DNA from: JBBQZU01 sp038207425
GTDB lineage: Bacteria; Bacteroidota; Bacteroidia; Flavobacteriales_D; Cryomorphaceae
Length of the DNA stretch: 64,000 bases
Assembly: GCA_038207425.1 (NCBI GenBank)
Contig: JBBQZU010000018.1
Location: 13,124 to 77,123, forward strand
Reading direction: 5' to 3'
The notes beneath the pieces are model-generated. The model was not told the DNA's origin. It saw only the letters and a program-made list of their open reading frames with translations, and searched no databases. Positions 16,739 through 25,968 of this stretch are shown piece after piece; positions within the stretch are counted from its first letter, which is position 1; each line of letters opens with the position of its first letter. Both the position numbers and the translations under genes were made by a program.

Positions 16739-17998
16739 CTAAAAACCTACAAGCTTCACTACTTCGCCATTTACAATCACTCCATCAATTGCGGGACTGC
16801 CAAAGGAGTAGGGCAGGTAGGATAGATGTTGGCAAGGTTCGGTAATTATTACGTTTGCCCGCATACCGGGTGCAATGCATCCTACCTCATCACTGAGATT
16901 CATTGCCGCGGCTCCGTTAATTGTAGCGGCATTGATAGCCTCTGCAGGTGTAAGTCCCATTTTAATGCAGGCCAGCGAAACAGCCAGGGCCATATTTCCT
17001 GAAGGAGCAGAACCTGGATTAAAATCCGTAGCAATTGCAACTATTGCATTACGGTCTATAAGCTCTCGTGCAGGGGTGTAGGGAATATCCAGAAAAAGAC
17101 TGCAAAGTGGCAGTGCCGTGGCAATGGTTTCGCTGCCGCTGAGGGCAACAAAATCATTGAGGCTCATCACTTCAAGATGGTCCACAGAAACTACTCCTGC
17201 CTGCACCAAATCAGGTATAGCGCCGAGTGCGTTAAATTGATTTACGTGCACCTTGGCTTTTAGCCCGTGCATCTTACCGGCACTTACTATTTCCAGAGTT
17301 TCGTCCGTACTGAAATACCCGCTTTCGCAAAATACATCTATATAATCGGCGAGGCCGTCAGCAGCTATGGCGGGAAGCATTTCGTGTATTACCAAATCAA
17401 TATACTTTCGGTGGTCGGTTTTAAATGCCGAAGGAATGGCGTGTGCACCGAGAAATGTGGTACGCACAGGTAAAATATTGAGCGCTTTAAGCCGGGCAGC
17501 TACCCGAAGTATTTTCAGTTCTCCCTCGGTGCTAAGCCCGTACCCGCTTTTTATTTCTATGGCGCCGGTACCTTGCTGCATTACTTTGCCAAGCCTGGCG
17601 AGTGATACTTCAAAAAGCTCATCTTCACTCATCTCGCGCAAGCGTGACGCTGAGTTAAGTATACCTCCACCGCGGGCTGCAATTTCTTCATATGTAAGGC
17701 CGCTGATGCGGTCTTCAAATTCGTGTTCGCGGGTAGCGGCAAAAATCAGGTGGGTATGTGAGTCAGCCCAGGCAGGCAGCACATATCTCCCGTCGGCATC
17801 AATTACCTGAAGGTTGCGCCAGTCGGTAATTCCTTCCCAGTCAGCCATGCTGCCAAAGTGGGCTATACGCCCTTCATCAATGGCAAGGAAGGCGTTTTCC
17901 AGCATAGGCAAATGAGCCATAGCTGAGCCGCGCAAATGCAGCGGTGGTTGCTGATAACTGCCGGCCAGTCCACGAATATTCTTGATGAGGATAGGCAT
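16739..17998 (-). CDS. hutI: Imidazolonepropionase (histidine degradation)
   Basis: A 419-residue amidohydrolase of full family length. It has the metal motif DSHTHLIFA, a substrate loop (GGGILNSASRLR), KSGYGLSTEGELK, FLGAHAIP, VFCESGYFS, HVNQFNALGA and the catalytic ATDFNPGSAPSGNM. It hydrolyses 4-imidazolone-5-propanoate to N-formimino-L-glutamate, the third step of histidine breakdown, in the cytoplasm. hutH, hutU and hutG are not in the window, so the pathway is dispersed. With the tryptophan 2,3-dioxygenase at 25969 it points to amino-acid catabolism. The gene upstream is an inactive IS element, separated by about 100 bases. Confidence 0.96.
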   Translation of the reverse strand: MPILIKNIRGLAGSYQQPPLHLRGSAMAHLPMLENAFLAIDEGRIAHFGSMADWEGITDWRNLQVIDADGRYVLPAWADSHTHLIFAATREHEFEDRISGLTYEEIAARGGGILNSASRLREMSEDELFEVSLARLGKVMQQGTGAIEIKSGYGLSTEGELKILRVAARLKALNILPVRTTFLGAHAIPSAFKTDHRKYIDLVIHEMLPAIAADGLADYIDVFCESGYFSTDETLEIVSAGKMHGLKAKVHVNQFNALGAIPDLVQAGVVSVDHLEVMSLNDFVALSGSETIATALPLCSLFLDIPYTPARELIDRNAIVAIATDFNPGSAPSGNMALAVSLACIKMGLTPAEAINAATINGAAAMNLSDEVGCIAPGMRANVIITEPCQHLSYLPYSFGSPAIDGVIVNGEVVKLVGF

Positions 17999-18103
17999 AT
18001 TTGAATAGTTGAGTACTGTGAGTGCTCAATTTACAATAGTACATATTTTGAAATTTGGCTGAACAGGAACCCAAGTTAATTTGTGATTTACTTATTATAA
18101 AAT

Positions 18104-19091
18104 AGGGTTACATCTTTAAATCTTGTTACAACTAATTGATTTATATGTTATTGGTGAATGCTGCATCATTCTGTTCAACAGTTTTTCTAGAATCGTGGTT
18201 CGAAAATTCATGCGATTGAATCGAAAGAAATACTCCTGAATGTATTGATTTACAAAGCTTTTGTTACAATATCAAGGCACTCATCTAAGCCAATTTTTGA
18301 AGTTTCTGATTTGAATATGATGCATCTTAAAATTCTGCCCATTATTGGACAATTTCTCTTCAAAATGCGGGTATTCCTTTTTAATGGTTTATAACCCGAC
18401 CAGCCATCTGTTGTTATTTTTGCTTCCCTATTGATATGAACATCAAATATAGTTATAAGCGATTTCGCACTGTAATCATCAATTATTTTTGCGCACCCCC
18501 GACCAGGTTTTCCTTCAGGATATTCCAAAGCGATCACGACTCTTATTTTCTTTTCAGATTTACTTCTTCCTTACTCTCCTTTTTGATGCGTTCCTATTTC
18601 AAATTCATCAACTTGAACTTCATCTTCAAGTGGAAATTGTTCACTGCTTTTCATGGCTTCCTGAACTTTCCGGCTAAATAGCCAAGCCGTATATTGCTTT
18701 ACACCAAAGCGTTCCGCTAACCAAATGCTATTTGCGCCCTTCTTGCTTGTTGCAATATCGTAAGCCATTTCAAATCTATTTTCGATTCCAAATTTAATTT
18801 TGTGAAACAAAGTGTTTGCAGTCGGAGATTCATCATATCCGAATCGGGAACACCGTTTGTTGTATTCCTTTTTCCCCGTAGTAAATCTGTTGTTTTTACA
18901 TTTTCGGCAAGAATATCCCTTCCCATTTCAATGCCGACAAGTAGACAAAATATTGATCTTCTGTCCTAAATTTTGTCCGAAATTCTTTTCTTGATAATTC
19001 TTTAAGTATTTTCATTGGTGCTATTTTTACGCAAATAAACGACCCCAGAACGTAAGCTAATTACCTTCTGCGATGTAAAAGGGGTAACCCT
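18104..19091 (-). mobile_element. Remnant of an IS1595 (ISXO2-like) insertion sequence
   Basis: A 988-bp segment is bounded by related inverted ends. The left end begins AGGGTTACATCTTT at 18104. The right end, read inward from 19091 on the minus strand, begins AGGGTTACCCCTTT. It encloses one leftward transposase gene with several disabling lesions. No matching target-site duplication is visible next to the ends (tataaaat on the left, gtggtatc on the right), so the flanks have drifted or the outer bases differ from this estimate. Confidence 0.72.
18116..19015 (-). pseudogene. IS1595-family transposase, multiply broken
   Basis: From ATG 19015 the frame reads ELSRKEFRTKFRTEDQ and YLSALKWE, then is displaced near 18920. 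The next frame gives a zinc-ribbon segment (GYSCRKCKNNRFTTGKKEY), the helical region (SIWLAERFGVKQYTAWLFSRK) and the first catalytic Asp in QVDEFEIG. A TAA at 18573-18571 interrupts GE-stop-GRSKSEKK, where Gln is likely. The second Asp lies in ITTDGWSGYKPLK. A further shift near 18370 is needed to reach NNGQNFKMHHIQIRNFKNWLR, which is followed by two TGA codons, then QYIQEYFFRFNR. At least two frameshifts and three stops mean it cannot move itself. Confidence 0.85.
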
Positions 19092-19208
19092 GTGGTATCA
19101 TTTCCCAAGTGCAAGATGCTGTTTTTATGAAAATTAGCATTAACTTCGACATTAATTTTCCTTTCTCAGAATAGGTACTGAAAAAATCTCCAAAATTAAC
19201 TTCAGACT

Positions 19209-20897
19209 GTGAAATACTTTATTCTAATTTTATCAATAATTCTATTTGCTTTCGGTACCGCGGTATGTCAGGACTATTCCTTTATGGGTTCCGTTGTCAA
19301 CAAAGTGGATGTGAACACCAATCAAGTGCTCGGATCCGGTAAGTTGTTGAAAGAACTAGTACTCCAAGAATCTGAAGTAATCAGGGTAGAAATACCTTAT
19401 GCTTCCAACACGGTGATTTTGAATCAAAACGGGCAACCGGTAACTGTGGAACGTATAATGGACTTATATTATCCAACGCCGAATGTCAAGTTTATGATTG
19501 GCTCTGAAGAAATTGTGAAACTTCCTGTGGTTGTAGTGCTCCATGCCGGACAGGGTACCCGAATTACCGTAGCACCTCAAGCCCTTGAATTGGCTCAGCA
19601 GGGCTATGTTGTGTTAGTGCCTACGTATCGTTCTGACCGCAGCTTGGTCAGTTACTGCATAGGTTGGGAGAACACCGTATACGGCATGGTACAAGATCTT
19701 CGGGCAGCGCTTAGACATTTCTCAAAAGCTTATGACGAAGCCATGACGCTGCCAATTGGATCTATACAAGCTCTTTACGGATTAGCTGCTGCTCAATTTG
19801 CCGTCGGACTCAAGGCATCTGGTTGCGACGCCAATGCACTCTTTTTTTCCGGTTTTAGTGGCGGAGGTACTGCCGGCTTCCATACGTCATTAAGAGTTAA
19901 CCAAGAATCCTTTCCTGATTATCTTGATGATACTGAACCCTATATTGTAGATGGACTGTTAGGCCCAGTAAACATCAGTCAGAATGGTGGAATCGATGCG
20001 GTTGGTACACCCTATATTGATGGTTACCCTTACCCGGTAGGAATTCTTCGTGGCGTAATATCCAGAACAGTAGGGGTGGGAAGTTTCGATATTGTAAATT
20101 ACGAAAATCACCCAAATCCTGTACCCGTTTGTTTTATTCATGGTACTTGTGATAAAGCTCTCCCATATCTATCAGCTCAACTAATAGGGGCAAATGATCT
20201 CTGTGATGCCCAGGTAACCCACCCCGATGGAAGTCAGGATAGTATAGCAACTTTGTTTGGAGCTGACCCTATTTCTAAGGCTGTTGCTGCAGCAGGGGTA
20301 TATGCAGAAATGGTAACCTTTTGTGGAGGCGGTCACGTATCCAACCCATGCGTGCCAGAACTTATTTCTGAAAGATCATTTGAATTTATTAGAAGAATGC
20401 TCAATAACGATTATGAAGATGGATTTCTTAACGAAATCGTTTACCGTTACCATCCTGATAATTATTCAAATCAATGCTGCGAGATTGATTCCCAATATAC
20501 TTATATTGAAAAGTGTAGTTGCGATGCATCAAACGAGATTCAAGTGATTGATTTACCATATATTACGTTACAAATACAAGCCTGCCAGTTCAATAATTCA
20601 TGCGGGCTCATTGATTACTGCAATTTGGTAGGCGTTAATGACTACATTCAGGATGCTAAATTCAGCGATCTCAGAATGGTAATCGACAACGGTCAGGCGT
20701 ATTTGGCGTTCCATTGTAAATCTTCGCAATTAGTCCTTATACAGGTTTTTTCTTCAGATGGTATGCGCCGAATGGAGGTGGAATTGTATGCTACCCACGG
20801 AGAGAACCGCCTCGCCCTTCCAGCAACCTTGCCCAAAAGACATTTGCTTGTTGCGAGCCTTGGCGGGATAAAATCCCTTAAGTTTATTTTGGAGTAG
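19209..20897 (+). CDS. Secreted alpha/beta-hydrolase (esterase-like) with T9SS-like C-terminal domain
   Basis: A 562-residue protein with an N-terminal signal peptide (cleavage near AVCQD). The core is an alpha/beta hydrolase: VVVLHAGQGTR at the oxyanion strand, nucleophile Ser in GFSGGGTAG, a candidate Asp in FIHGTCDKALPY, and a candidate His in FCGGGHVSNPC. Together they form a plausible complete triad. A Cys-rich linker (residues about 415-465, six or more Cys) leads to a final beta domain with VFSSDGMRRMEV and a short conserved-looking end, resembling a type A sorting domain though less canonical. The substrate is unknown; carboxylester hydrolase or PHB-depolymerase-like activity is possible. 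It is a single-gene unit just right of the dead IS element. Confidence 0.75.
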   Translation: MKYFILILSIILFAFGTAVCQDYSFMGSVVNKVDVNTNQVLGSGKLLKELVLQESEVIRVEIPYASNTVILNQNGQPVTVERIMDLYYPTPNVKFMIGSEEIVKLPVVVVLHAGQGTRITVAPQALELAQQGYVVLVPTYRSDRSLVSYCIGWENTVYGMVQDLRAALRHFSKAYDEAMTLPIGSIQALYGLAAAQFAVGLKASGCDANALFFSGFSGGGTAGFHTSLRVNQESFPDYLDDTEPYIVDGLLGPVNISQNGGIDAVGTPYIDGYPYPVGILRGVISRTVGVGSFDIVNYENHPNPVPVCFIHGTCDKALPYLSAQLIGANDLCDAQVTHPDGSQDSIATLFGADPISKAVAAAGVYAEMVTFCGGGHVSNPCVPELISERSFEFIRRMLNNDYEDGFLNEIVYRYHPDNYSNQCCEIDSQYTYIEKCSCDASNEIQVIDLPYITLQIQACQFNNSCGLIDYCNLVGVNDYIQDAKFSDLRMVIDNGQAYLAFHCKSSQLVLIQVFSSDGMRRMEVELYATHGENRLALPATLPKRHLLVASLGGIKSLKFILE

Positions 20898-21129
20898 GAG
20901 AGTGGAATCTGCCTTTGGTCGTAAATCATAGACCGCTTACAGGAATGACGTGATTTGCGATTAGATTCTTGTTTTTATTTCACTTTTGAGTTATCAGGCT
21001 TTTGCTCTGCCTATGAAATTAATCATAAAGCAAACAATTTCAATCAATAGCTTTCTTGTCGCGCTCACTCCAGATTCCACAAAATTTAGAACAACAATAT
21101 CTAAAGTCGTTCCCTAAACCCAAACTCCT

Positions 21130-22191
21130 TTAGGCATCCTTTTCAAAAGGATTGTGCACTGTTTTGTATGCCAGATAGGGCGACCGGCCTTTCTTAAAGG
21201 TTTTATGCCCATCGTGCTTCGCACCTGCACGAAGTTCCTTCTGCACTTCTTCGGGTTGGTGGAGTATCTCCTTACAAGGCACTGAACAGCACCCTGCATA
21301 TTCTTCCGCGCATGTACCGCATTGAATAAAGAGCATATGGCAACCGGTATTGGCACAGTTGGTATGGTTGTCGCAAGGGGCGCCGCACTGATGGCAATGT
21401 GCCACCACATCATCGGTAATGCGCTCTCCAAGCCTTTCGTCAAAAACAAAGTTTTTACCAATGAACCTGTTTTCAAGATTCTTCTGCTCCACTTGCCGCG
21501 CGTATTCTATAATACCTCCGTCAAGTTGATTTACATTCTTAAATCCTTGGTGCCTTAGCCAGGCGCTGGCTTTCTCGCATCTTATCCCTCCGGTGCAGTA
21601 CATCACGATGTTTCGATACTCATTTCCGCGCAGGTTCTCGAGTATATAGGGTAAGCTGTCGCGAAATGTATCTACATCGGGGGTGATCGCTCCTTTGAAG
21701 AAACCCACCTCATGTTCATAGTGGTTTCGCATATCAATGAGTATAGTATCCTTGCGTGAAGTGAGTTCATTAAAAGCTGCTGCATTCAAATGGGTACCGC
21801 GGTCGGTTACATCAAATGAGGCGTCATTCAGCCCATCAGCAAGGATTTTATCACGCACCTTGATGATAAGTTTATAAAAGCTTTTGCCATCATCGTCAAT
21901 AGCCATATTGAGTCTTATTCCATCAAGAAAGTTGATGCTGTACAGGTGGTCGCGAAAGGCTTCGTAATTTTCCAGGGGCACACTTATCTGTGCATTAATG
22001 CCCTCATGGGCTACATAGATACGGCCAAAAACACCAAGATCGCTCCAGTGTATAAAAAGGTAATCGCGAAAGAGTTGAGGATTGCCAAGTTTTGCATATT
22101 GGTAGAAAGAAATGGTGAGCCGAGATTCGTTGCTCTCTTCCATTTTTTTCTTCAATACGCGCCAATCCTCTTCGTTGTGGAGATGCTTCAT
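21130..22191 (-). CDS. trhO: tRNA uridine 34 hydroxylase TrhO (rhodanese-like)
   Basis: The start at ATG 22191 (MKHLHNEEDW) gives 353 residues, close to the family size. The alternative ATG at 22248 adds 19 poorly conserved residues. The N-terminal acylphosphatase-like domain has TISFYQYAKLGNP and GRIYVAHEGINAQISVP. The rhodanese domain carries the active-site loop CTGGIRCEKASAW. A Cys-rich C-terminal segment (CHQCGAPCDNHTNCANTGC) probably binds zinc. In E. coli, TrhO (YceA) makes 5-hydroxyuridine at the tRNA wobble position with oxygen. It is monocistronic. Confidence 0.93.
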   Translation of the reverse strand: MKHLHNEEDWRVLKKKMEESNESRLTISFYQYAKLGNPQLFRDYLFIHWSDLGVFGRIYVAHEGINAQISVPLENYEAFRDHLYSINFLDGIRLNMAIDDDGKSFYKLIIKVRDKILADGLNDASFDVTDRGTHLNAAAFNELTSRKDTILIDMRNHYEHEVGFFKGAITPDVDTFRDSLPYILENLRGNEYRNIVMYCTGGIRCEKASAWLRHQGFKNVNQLDGGIIEYARQVEQKNLENRFIGKNFVFDERLGERITDDVVAHCHQCGAPCDNHTNCANTGCHMLFIQCGTCAEEYAGCCSVPCKEILHQPEEVQKELRAGAKHDGHKTFKKGRSPYLAYKTVHNPFEKDA

Positions 22192-22387
22192 GTTACAATT
22201 GCAAGTTATACCGTGAATATTTCTCTGTGAAGAGTAATAAGGTTGCAAAGGTATAGAAAGCTTTTTTGTCGCGTGGGCCTTTTAGCAAACTTGATTAGTC
22301 AGAACCAAAGCGTATACCAACAATATTGTCAAATAGGCAGAAAACGCACTCCAATAAATTAAAGCACCAAAAACTCAAAACGCATTT

Positions 22388-22762
22388 TTAGCCCATTTCT
22401 TTTTTCCTTATCAGGACAATGTTGATCAGGATCGTTGCACTGATAGCCATTAGCGAAATCAGCAGCACTGGATTTGGCGTAGGCAACAGTGATTCGAAAT
22501 CAAATTTCAACAAGGAAAAGTAGTTGGCCCATTTACCGGGTTTTAGATTGCTATCGGCAATTGCATAGATGGTGAGCATAGCTATTGCTAAAAGCAACCC
22601 CCACCATACCCTTGCTGAAATAATAGGTGGTGCAGGTCTATGAATTGCTTCGTGGGCTTTCCATGCTTCAAGTACCCGCTTACTTATGCCGGCAGGTGCT
22701 TTATGAAAAGTACTTTTAGAAAGTATGTTTTTAATACTCTTTTGTGCTTCTTCGTCCTTCAT
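22388..22762 (-). CDS. Two-helix membrane protein paired with an ECF sigma factor (possible anti-sigma factor)
   Basis: A 124-residue protein with an N-terminal soluble region (about 1-48, KNILSKSTFHKAPAGISKRVLEAW) and two membrane segments, about 50-68 and 98-118, ending in a short basic tail. Its start overlaps the end of the sigma gene by 32 bases, so the two are surely co-expressed. Small membrane proteins in this position often restrain the sigma factor. The N-terminal part lacks a recognisable zinc-binding anti-sigma motif (no HxxxCxxC), so this role is inferred from context only. Confidence 0.65.
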   Translation of the reverse strand: MKDEEAQKSIKNILSKSTFHKAPAGISKRVLEAWKAHEAIHRPAPPIISARVWWGLLLAIAMLTIYAIADSNLKPGKWANYFSLLKFDFESLLPTPNPVLLISLMAISATILINIVLIRKKEMG

Positions 22763-23339
22763 TTCTATGCGTTTTTATAGTCTCGGCAGGAAGTGATTTT
22801 TCAAGCAAAAAAGCAAGTTTCTTGCGGGCTCTCATCATCCTTACCCTGATGGCACCCTCGGTCATTTCCGTAATTTCAGCAATTTCGCTTATTGCCATTT
22901 CTTTGAGATGAAACAATTCTATAAGCAAGGCATCGGTTGCGTCAAGCATGCCAATACATCGGTCTATGATTTCGCGCTGCTCGGTCATTTCAAGCAGTGC
23001 CAAACTACCTTCTATCTCCGACCATTCAGGCACCGAAGTTTGATCAATTTCTTCTTCGCCTGCTGTTTTTTTGCGCAATTTAATAACGTCCAGACAGGTA
23101 GTGAAGGTAATTTTATAGAGCCATGTTGACAAACTGCACCGGCCTTCAAACTTTTCCATTCTGCCCAGTGATTTCATAAATACATCCTGGCATGCTTCTT
23201 CCGCATCCTGCGCGCTTCTCAGCATGTGGTGGGCCTGCCAGTATACCTGATCCTGATACGTTTGTACAAAACGCAATATGACCTGATTATCCTTTTTCAG
23301 GATTCCATTGATTAAGGCTTTATCGGCACTTCGCTCCAT
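22731..23339 (-). CDS. ECF RNA polymerase sigma factor
   Basis: The start at ATG 23339 (MERSADKALINGIL) gives 202 residues with a normal region 2 at the N-terminus. An upstream start at 23435 would add an unlikely basic leader. Region 2: VILRFVQTYQDQVYWQAHHMLRSAQDAEEACQDVFMKSLGRM. Region 4: LDATDALLIELFHLKEMAISEIAEITEMTEGAIRVRMMRARKKL. It is cotranscribed with the overlapping membrane protein. A DUF6249-type membrane gene is divergently placed 123 bases away. This sigma/DUF6249 arrangement recurs in Bacteroidota as I recall it, suggesting an envelope-related regulon. Confidence 0.88.
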   Translation of the reverse strand: MERSADKALINGILKKDNQVILRFVQTYQDQVYWQAHHMLRSAQDAEEACQDVFMKSLGRMEKFEGRCSLSTWLYKITFTTCLDVIKLRKKTAGEEEIDQTSVPEWSEIEGSLALLEMTEQREIIDRCIGMLDATDALLIELFHLKEMAISEIAEITEMTEGAIRVRMMRARKKLAFLLEKSLPAETIKTHRNEGRRSTKEY

Positions 23340-23462
23340 TTCGGTTATTGACGACCTTAAATTCGCATACGTTACTAATTCGCTTAAAAATACTTTTACA
23401 AAATTCTGTAACGTGCTTCGTCGACGGCTCGTCAATCAAGTAAATTTTAAACTTAAACAAAC

Positions 23463-23804
23463 ATGAATGCACAAGAAATTTTAATACCGCTGATGGTTTT
23501 CAGTTGTATTTTCGGAGTGGTGTACCTTTTTGTCACTTCACGCCACAGGGAGCGTATGGCACTTATAGAAAAGGGTGCTGATGCAAGCATCTTTCATTCA
23601 GGTACCGCGCCCGGCAAAACCAGCAGATTTATGGTGCTGAACATCGCCCTTACATGCATGGGGGTTGGCCTTGGTATTGTTGCTGCTATTGCCATGTACA
23701 ACACAACGGGTAACGATGCTGTATATCCGGCTTGTATCTTCTTCATGGCAGGTGCCGGTCTGTTTGCCAGCTATTTACTGAATGCCCGAATGGACAAGAA
23801 ATGA
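23463..23804 (+). CDS. DUF6249-like small membrane protein
   Basis: A 113-residue protein. The first membrane helix (about 5-25, LIPLMVFSCIFGVVYLFV) is followed by a cytoplasmic loop with RHRERMALIEKGADASIF, the hallmark of this small family, and two further helices (about 55-78 and 86-106). Function unknown. It is divergent from the ECF sigma gene and may be in its regulon. The rnpB promoter begins 30 bases after its stop. Confidence 0.75.
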   Translation: MNAQEILIPLMVFSCIFGVVYLFVTSRHRERMALIEKGADASIFHSGTAPGKTSRFMVLNIALTCMGVGLGIVAAIAMYNTTGNDAVYPACIFFMAGAGLFASYLLNARMDKK

Positions 23805-23832
23805 GTTGAAGGTGTAAAATCGATATTTGACT

Positions 23833-23840
23833 TACCTTTG
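23833..23840 (+). promoter_or_regulatory. -7 promoter box (TACCTTTG) of rnpB
   Basis: An exact TAnnTTTG match ends five bases before the first paired base of the RNase P RNA, right where a transcription start is needed. The -33 element is weak (TTG at 23807-23809). Confidence 0.5.
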
Positions 23841-23844
23841 CCTC

Positions 23845-24244
23845 GAAACCGTTCCATCGCTGCCCCGTTATGGCCTTTCTTTACCCGCATAGGTAAGGAA
23901 TGCTCATCACGGGGGAGAGGAAAGTCCGGACAGTATAGTGCACCGCGCTTCCTAACGGGAAGGACCCCGCACAAACGGGGTACAGAAAGTGCCACAGAGA
24001 CGTATACCGCCGCATCATTCGTGATGGGGTAAGGGTGAAAAGAGTGGGGTAAAAGCCCACAGTCTCGACGGGCAACCGGCGAGAGGGGTAAACCTCGCGG
24101 ACTGAAAGACCACGTAAACCCGGGCTTGAGGGTAGCGCGCCCGATCCGGGAGGGTAGGTCGATAAAGCCACCGGGCGACCGCTGGCGTAGATAAATGATG
24201 GAAGTTTGCCGAAGGGCAAAAACAGAATCCGGCTTACAGGTTTC
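23845..24244 (+). ncRNA. rnpB: RNase P RNA, bacterial class A
   Basis: The catalytic RNA that trims tRNA 5' leaders. The conserved 5' core GAGGAAAGTCCGGACA lies at about 23920-23936. The internal segment with GAAAGTGCCACAGAGACG follows, and the 3' core reads GATAAATGATGGAAG and ACAGAATCCGGCTTACA near 24190-24238. The outer helix P1 is formed by GAAACC (23845-23850) with GGTTTC (24239-24244), which fixes the ends to within a few bases. Length is about 400 nt. A strong terminator follows ten bases later. Confidence 0.95.
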
Positions 24245-24254
24245 AATCTTGCTG

Positions 24255-24285
24255 CCCCGGTACGCTTGCGTACCGGGGTTTTTTT
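24255..24285 (+). terminator. Intrinsic terminator of rnpB
   Basis: A perfect 10-bp stem (24255-24264 with 24269-24278), a 4-base loop and seven T. Confidence 0.92.
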
Positions 24286-24318
24286 AATTTCGCAGCTCTC
24301 ACAAATTAACCAACCAAA

Positions 24319-24923
24319 ATGAACCGAACAGAGCGACTAGAACCTGATAAGACCTATCATTTATACAGGCGCGCAAACGGATCAGAAAAGGTTTTCAAAA
24401 ATAATGGCAACTACATCTTCTTTCCAAAGAGATACCGGCTTTATATATCGCCTGTGGCAGAAATGCTATGCTACTGCTCGTTGCCCAACCATTACCACTT
24501 TATGATAATTAACTTAAGGTGGTATTTCAACAAATATTGGCACCGCAGCCCGCACCTGTTAATGAGTTTGATAAAATCGTGAAGCTTTTATCGCAGCAAT
24601 CGGGTAATTTCCTTAATTCGTACGCCAAAGCGTTCAACAAGCAACAGAACAGGATAGGAAGCTTGTTCATAAGGCCGTCGCGTAGGCAATTGGTCGATAA
24701 TTGGAACTATCTTCGAAATTTGGTTGTTTATATTCACAAGAATCCAATTGAATCCAGACTTGCCAATAGCCACGTCGCATGGAAATATTCTTCATATATA
24801 GAAATAGTCAGTGATGCAAGCACTTTGGTCAACCGCGATGAAGTGTTGCAACCTTTTGGTGGCCTTGACAATTTTATGGAAATCCATAATAAGGCAGCAC
24901 CTAAATTTGCTTTTCAGAAATAG
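24319..24923 (+). pseudogene. REP-associated tyrosine transposase (Y1_Tnp family), frameshifted
   Basis: The ATG at 24319 opens with LEPDKTYHLYRRANGSEKVFKN and reaches the HUH motif region in LPNHYHFMI (His-x-His at about 24490-24500). It then loses the family sequence. The continuation lies in another frame that reads EFDKIVKLLSQQSGNF, FNKQQNRIGSLFIRPSRRQLVDN and VVYIHKNPIESRLA, up to TAA 24923. The shift is in the AT-rich stretch 24504-24515, where a stop occupies the second frame. REP-associated transposases are single-copy HUH nucleases linked to palindromic REP elements. This one is inactive as read. Its 3' end overlaps the start region of the next gene. Confidence 0.82.
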
Positions 24924-25863
24924 CATTTATCACATCGGTTGTTTCCTGATTGTTTTTGGAATATCTATTTTTCCTCTTTCCCGGCTTCATGCCCAAAACG
25001 ACATTGCAAAAGTAGTGAGCCTTGATGAGTTTGTGGTAAGCAGTGGTTGGGATAGTTCAGACATCATCAGGTTTATTGACAAAGTGCGCAACGATACCAC
25101 CTTTTACAAAGCATTTCTGAATCTGAAATACTTTCCGCACGAAATTAAGGGCGCCGTAGTAGTATACAATAAAGATGAAGTAGAACGAGGCACCATGCAG
25201 CGCCGCGCCACGCAACACCTCGACCGGCAGAAAATGATGTGGGTAGAGATAACCCATGAAAAAACAAATGGCAAGATCCGCAAAAAGAACGGTGAGTGGA
25301 AATACCTTACCGCCGAAATGTACGATGAAGTGTTTTACCCTACTGAGCCGCAAAAGGTGGGCAATAAAATTGTGAGTATGGAGCAGGAGCTCGTTTCAGG
25401 ATCAAAAATGGAAAAACACAAGGCCCAGCTCAAGCGCATGATGTTCAATCCCGGAGCCGAAATAGGCAATGTGCCATTCATCGGTGATAAGCTCGCAATA
25501 TTCGATGATCACATGGTACCATATTATGAGTACCGAATATTTAAGGTTCGGCGAGATTCTGTTGATTGCATCGCTTTTAGTTGTTTTACCAAAAAAGGTA
25601 TGGAGAAACAAACCGTGATTCATGACCTCACTTCATATTTTCATCCTGATACCTACGAGGTGCTTGCCCGCGAATACCGCCTAGCCCATAATACCATACT
25701 TTTTGATTTCGATATCAGCATGGTCATAGAGAATTTCATGCAGGAGGGATGGCTGCTGCCAAAACGGGTATCGTATGCGGGCTATTGGAATGTACCCTTG
25801 AAAAAACCTGAAATTATAAGTTTCGAACTACGGTGCTTTGAGTACGATACCACCATTAAATAA
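24907..25863 (+). CDS. Exported protein of unknown function
   Basis: The open frame begins at ATG 24811, but that start would place an odd 38-residue leader inside the dead transposase. A TTG at 24907 gives LFRNSIYHIGCFLIVFG, a normal signal peptide ending near RLHAQND, so it is preferred. The mature part (about 290 residues) has no domain I recognise. It is rich in beta-strand patterns with a central GNKIVSMEQELVSGSKMEK and a later HMVPYYEYRIFKVRRDSVDCIAF. A periplasmic or surface role is inferred from the signal alone. No terminator separates it from the promoter of the dioxygenase gene downstream. Confidence 0.6.
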   Translation: MLFRNSIYHIGCFLIVFGISIFPLSRLHAQNDIAKVVSLDEFVVSSGWDSSDIIRFIDKVRNDTTFYKAFLNLKYFPHEIKGAVVVYNKDEVERGTMQRRATQHLDRQKMMWVEITHEKTNGKIRKKNGEWKYLTAEMYDEVFYPTEPQKVGNKIVSMEQELVSGSKMEKHKAQLKRMMFNPGAEIGNVPFIGDKLAIFDDHMVPYYEYRIFKVRRDSVDCIAFSCFTKKGMEKQTVIHDLTSYFHPDTYEVLAREYRLAHNTILFDFDISMVIENFMQEGWLLPKRVSYAGYWNVPLKKPEIISFELRCFEYDTTIK

Positions 25864-25915
25864 TACAATTGCAGATAGCGTTAAATTACATGAACAATTT
25901 ATTTGAAAGTGTTCA

Positions 25916-25947
25916 TTGCTTAGCCTATTGGTAATTCTATATCTTCG
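25916..25947 (+). promoter_or_regulatory. Probable promoter of the tryptophan dioxygenase gene
   Basis: TTG (25916-25918), a 21-base spacer, then TATCTTCG (25940-25947), one base off TAnnTTTG. It lies 21 bases before the ATG. Confidence 0.4.
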
Positions 25948-25968
25948 CCACGCCTACTAGCCACTACA

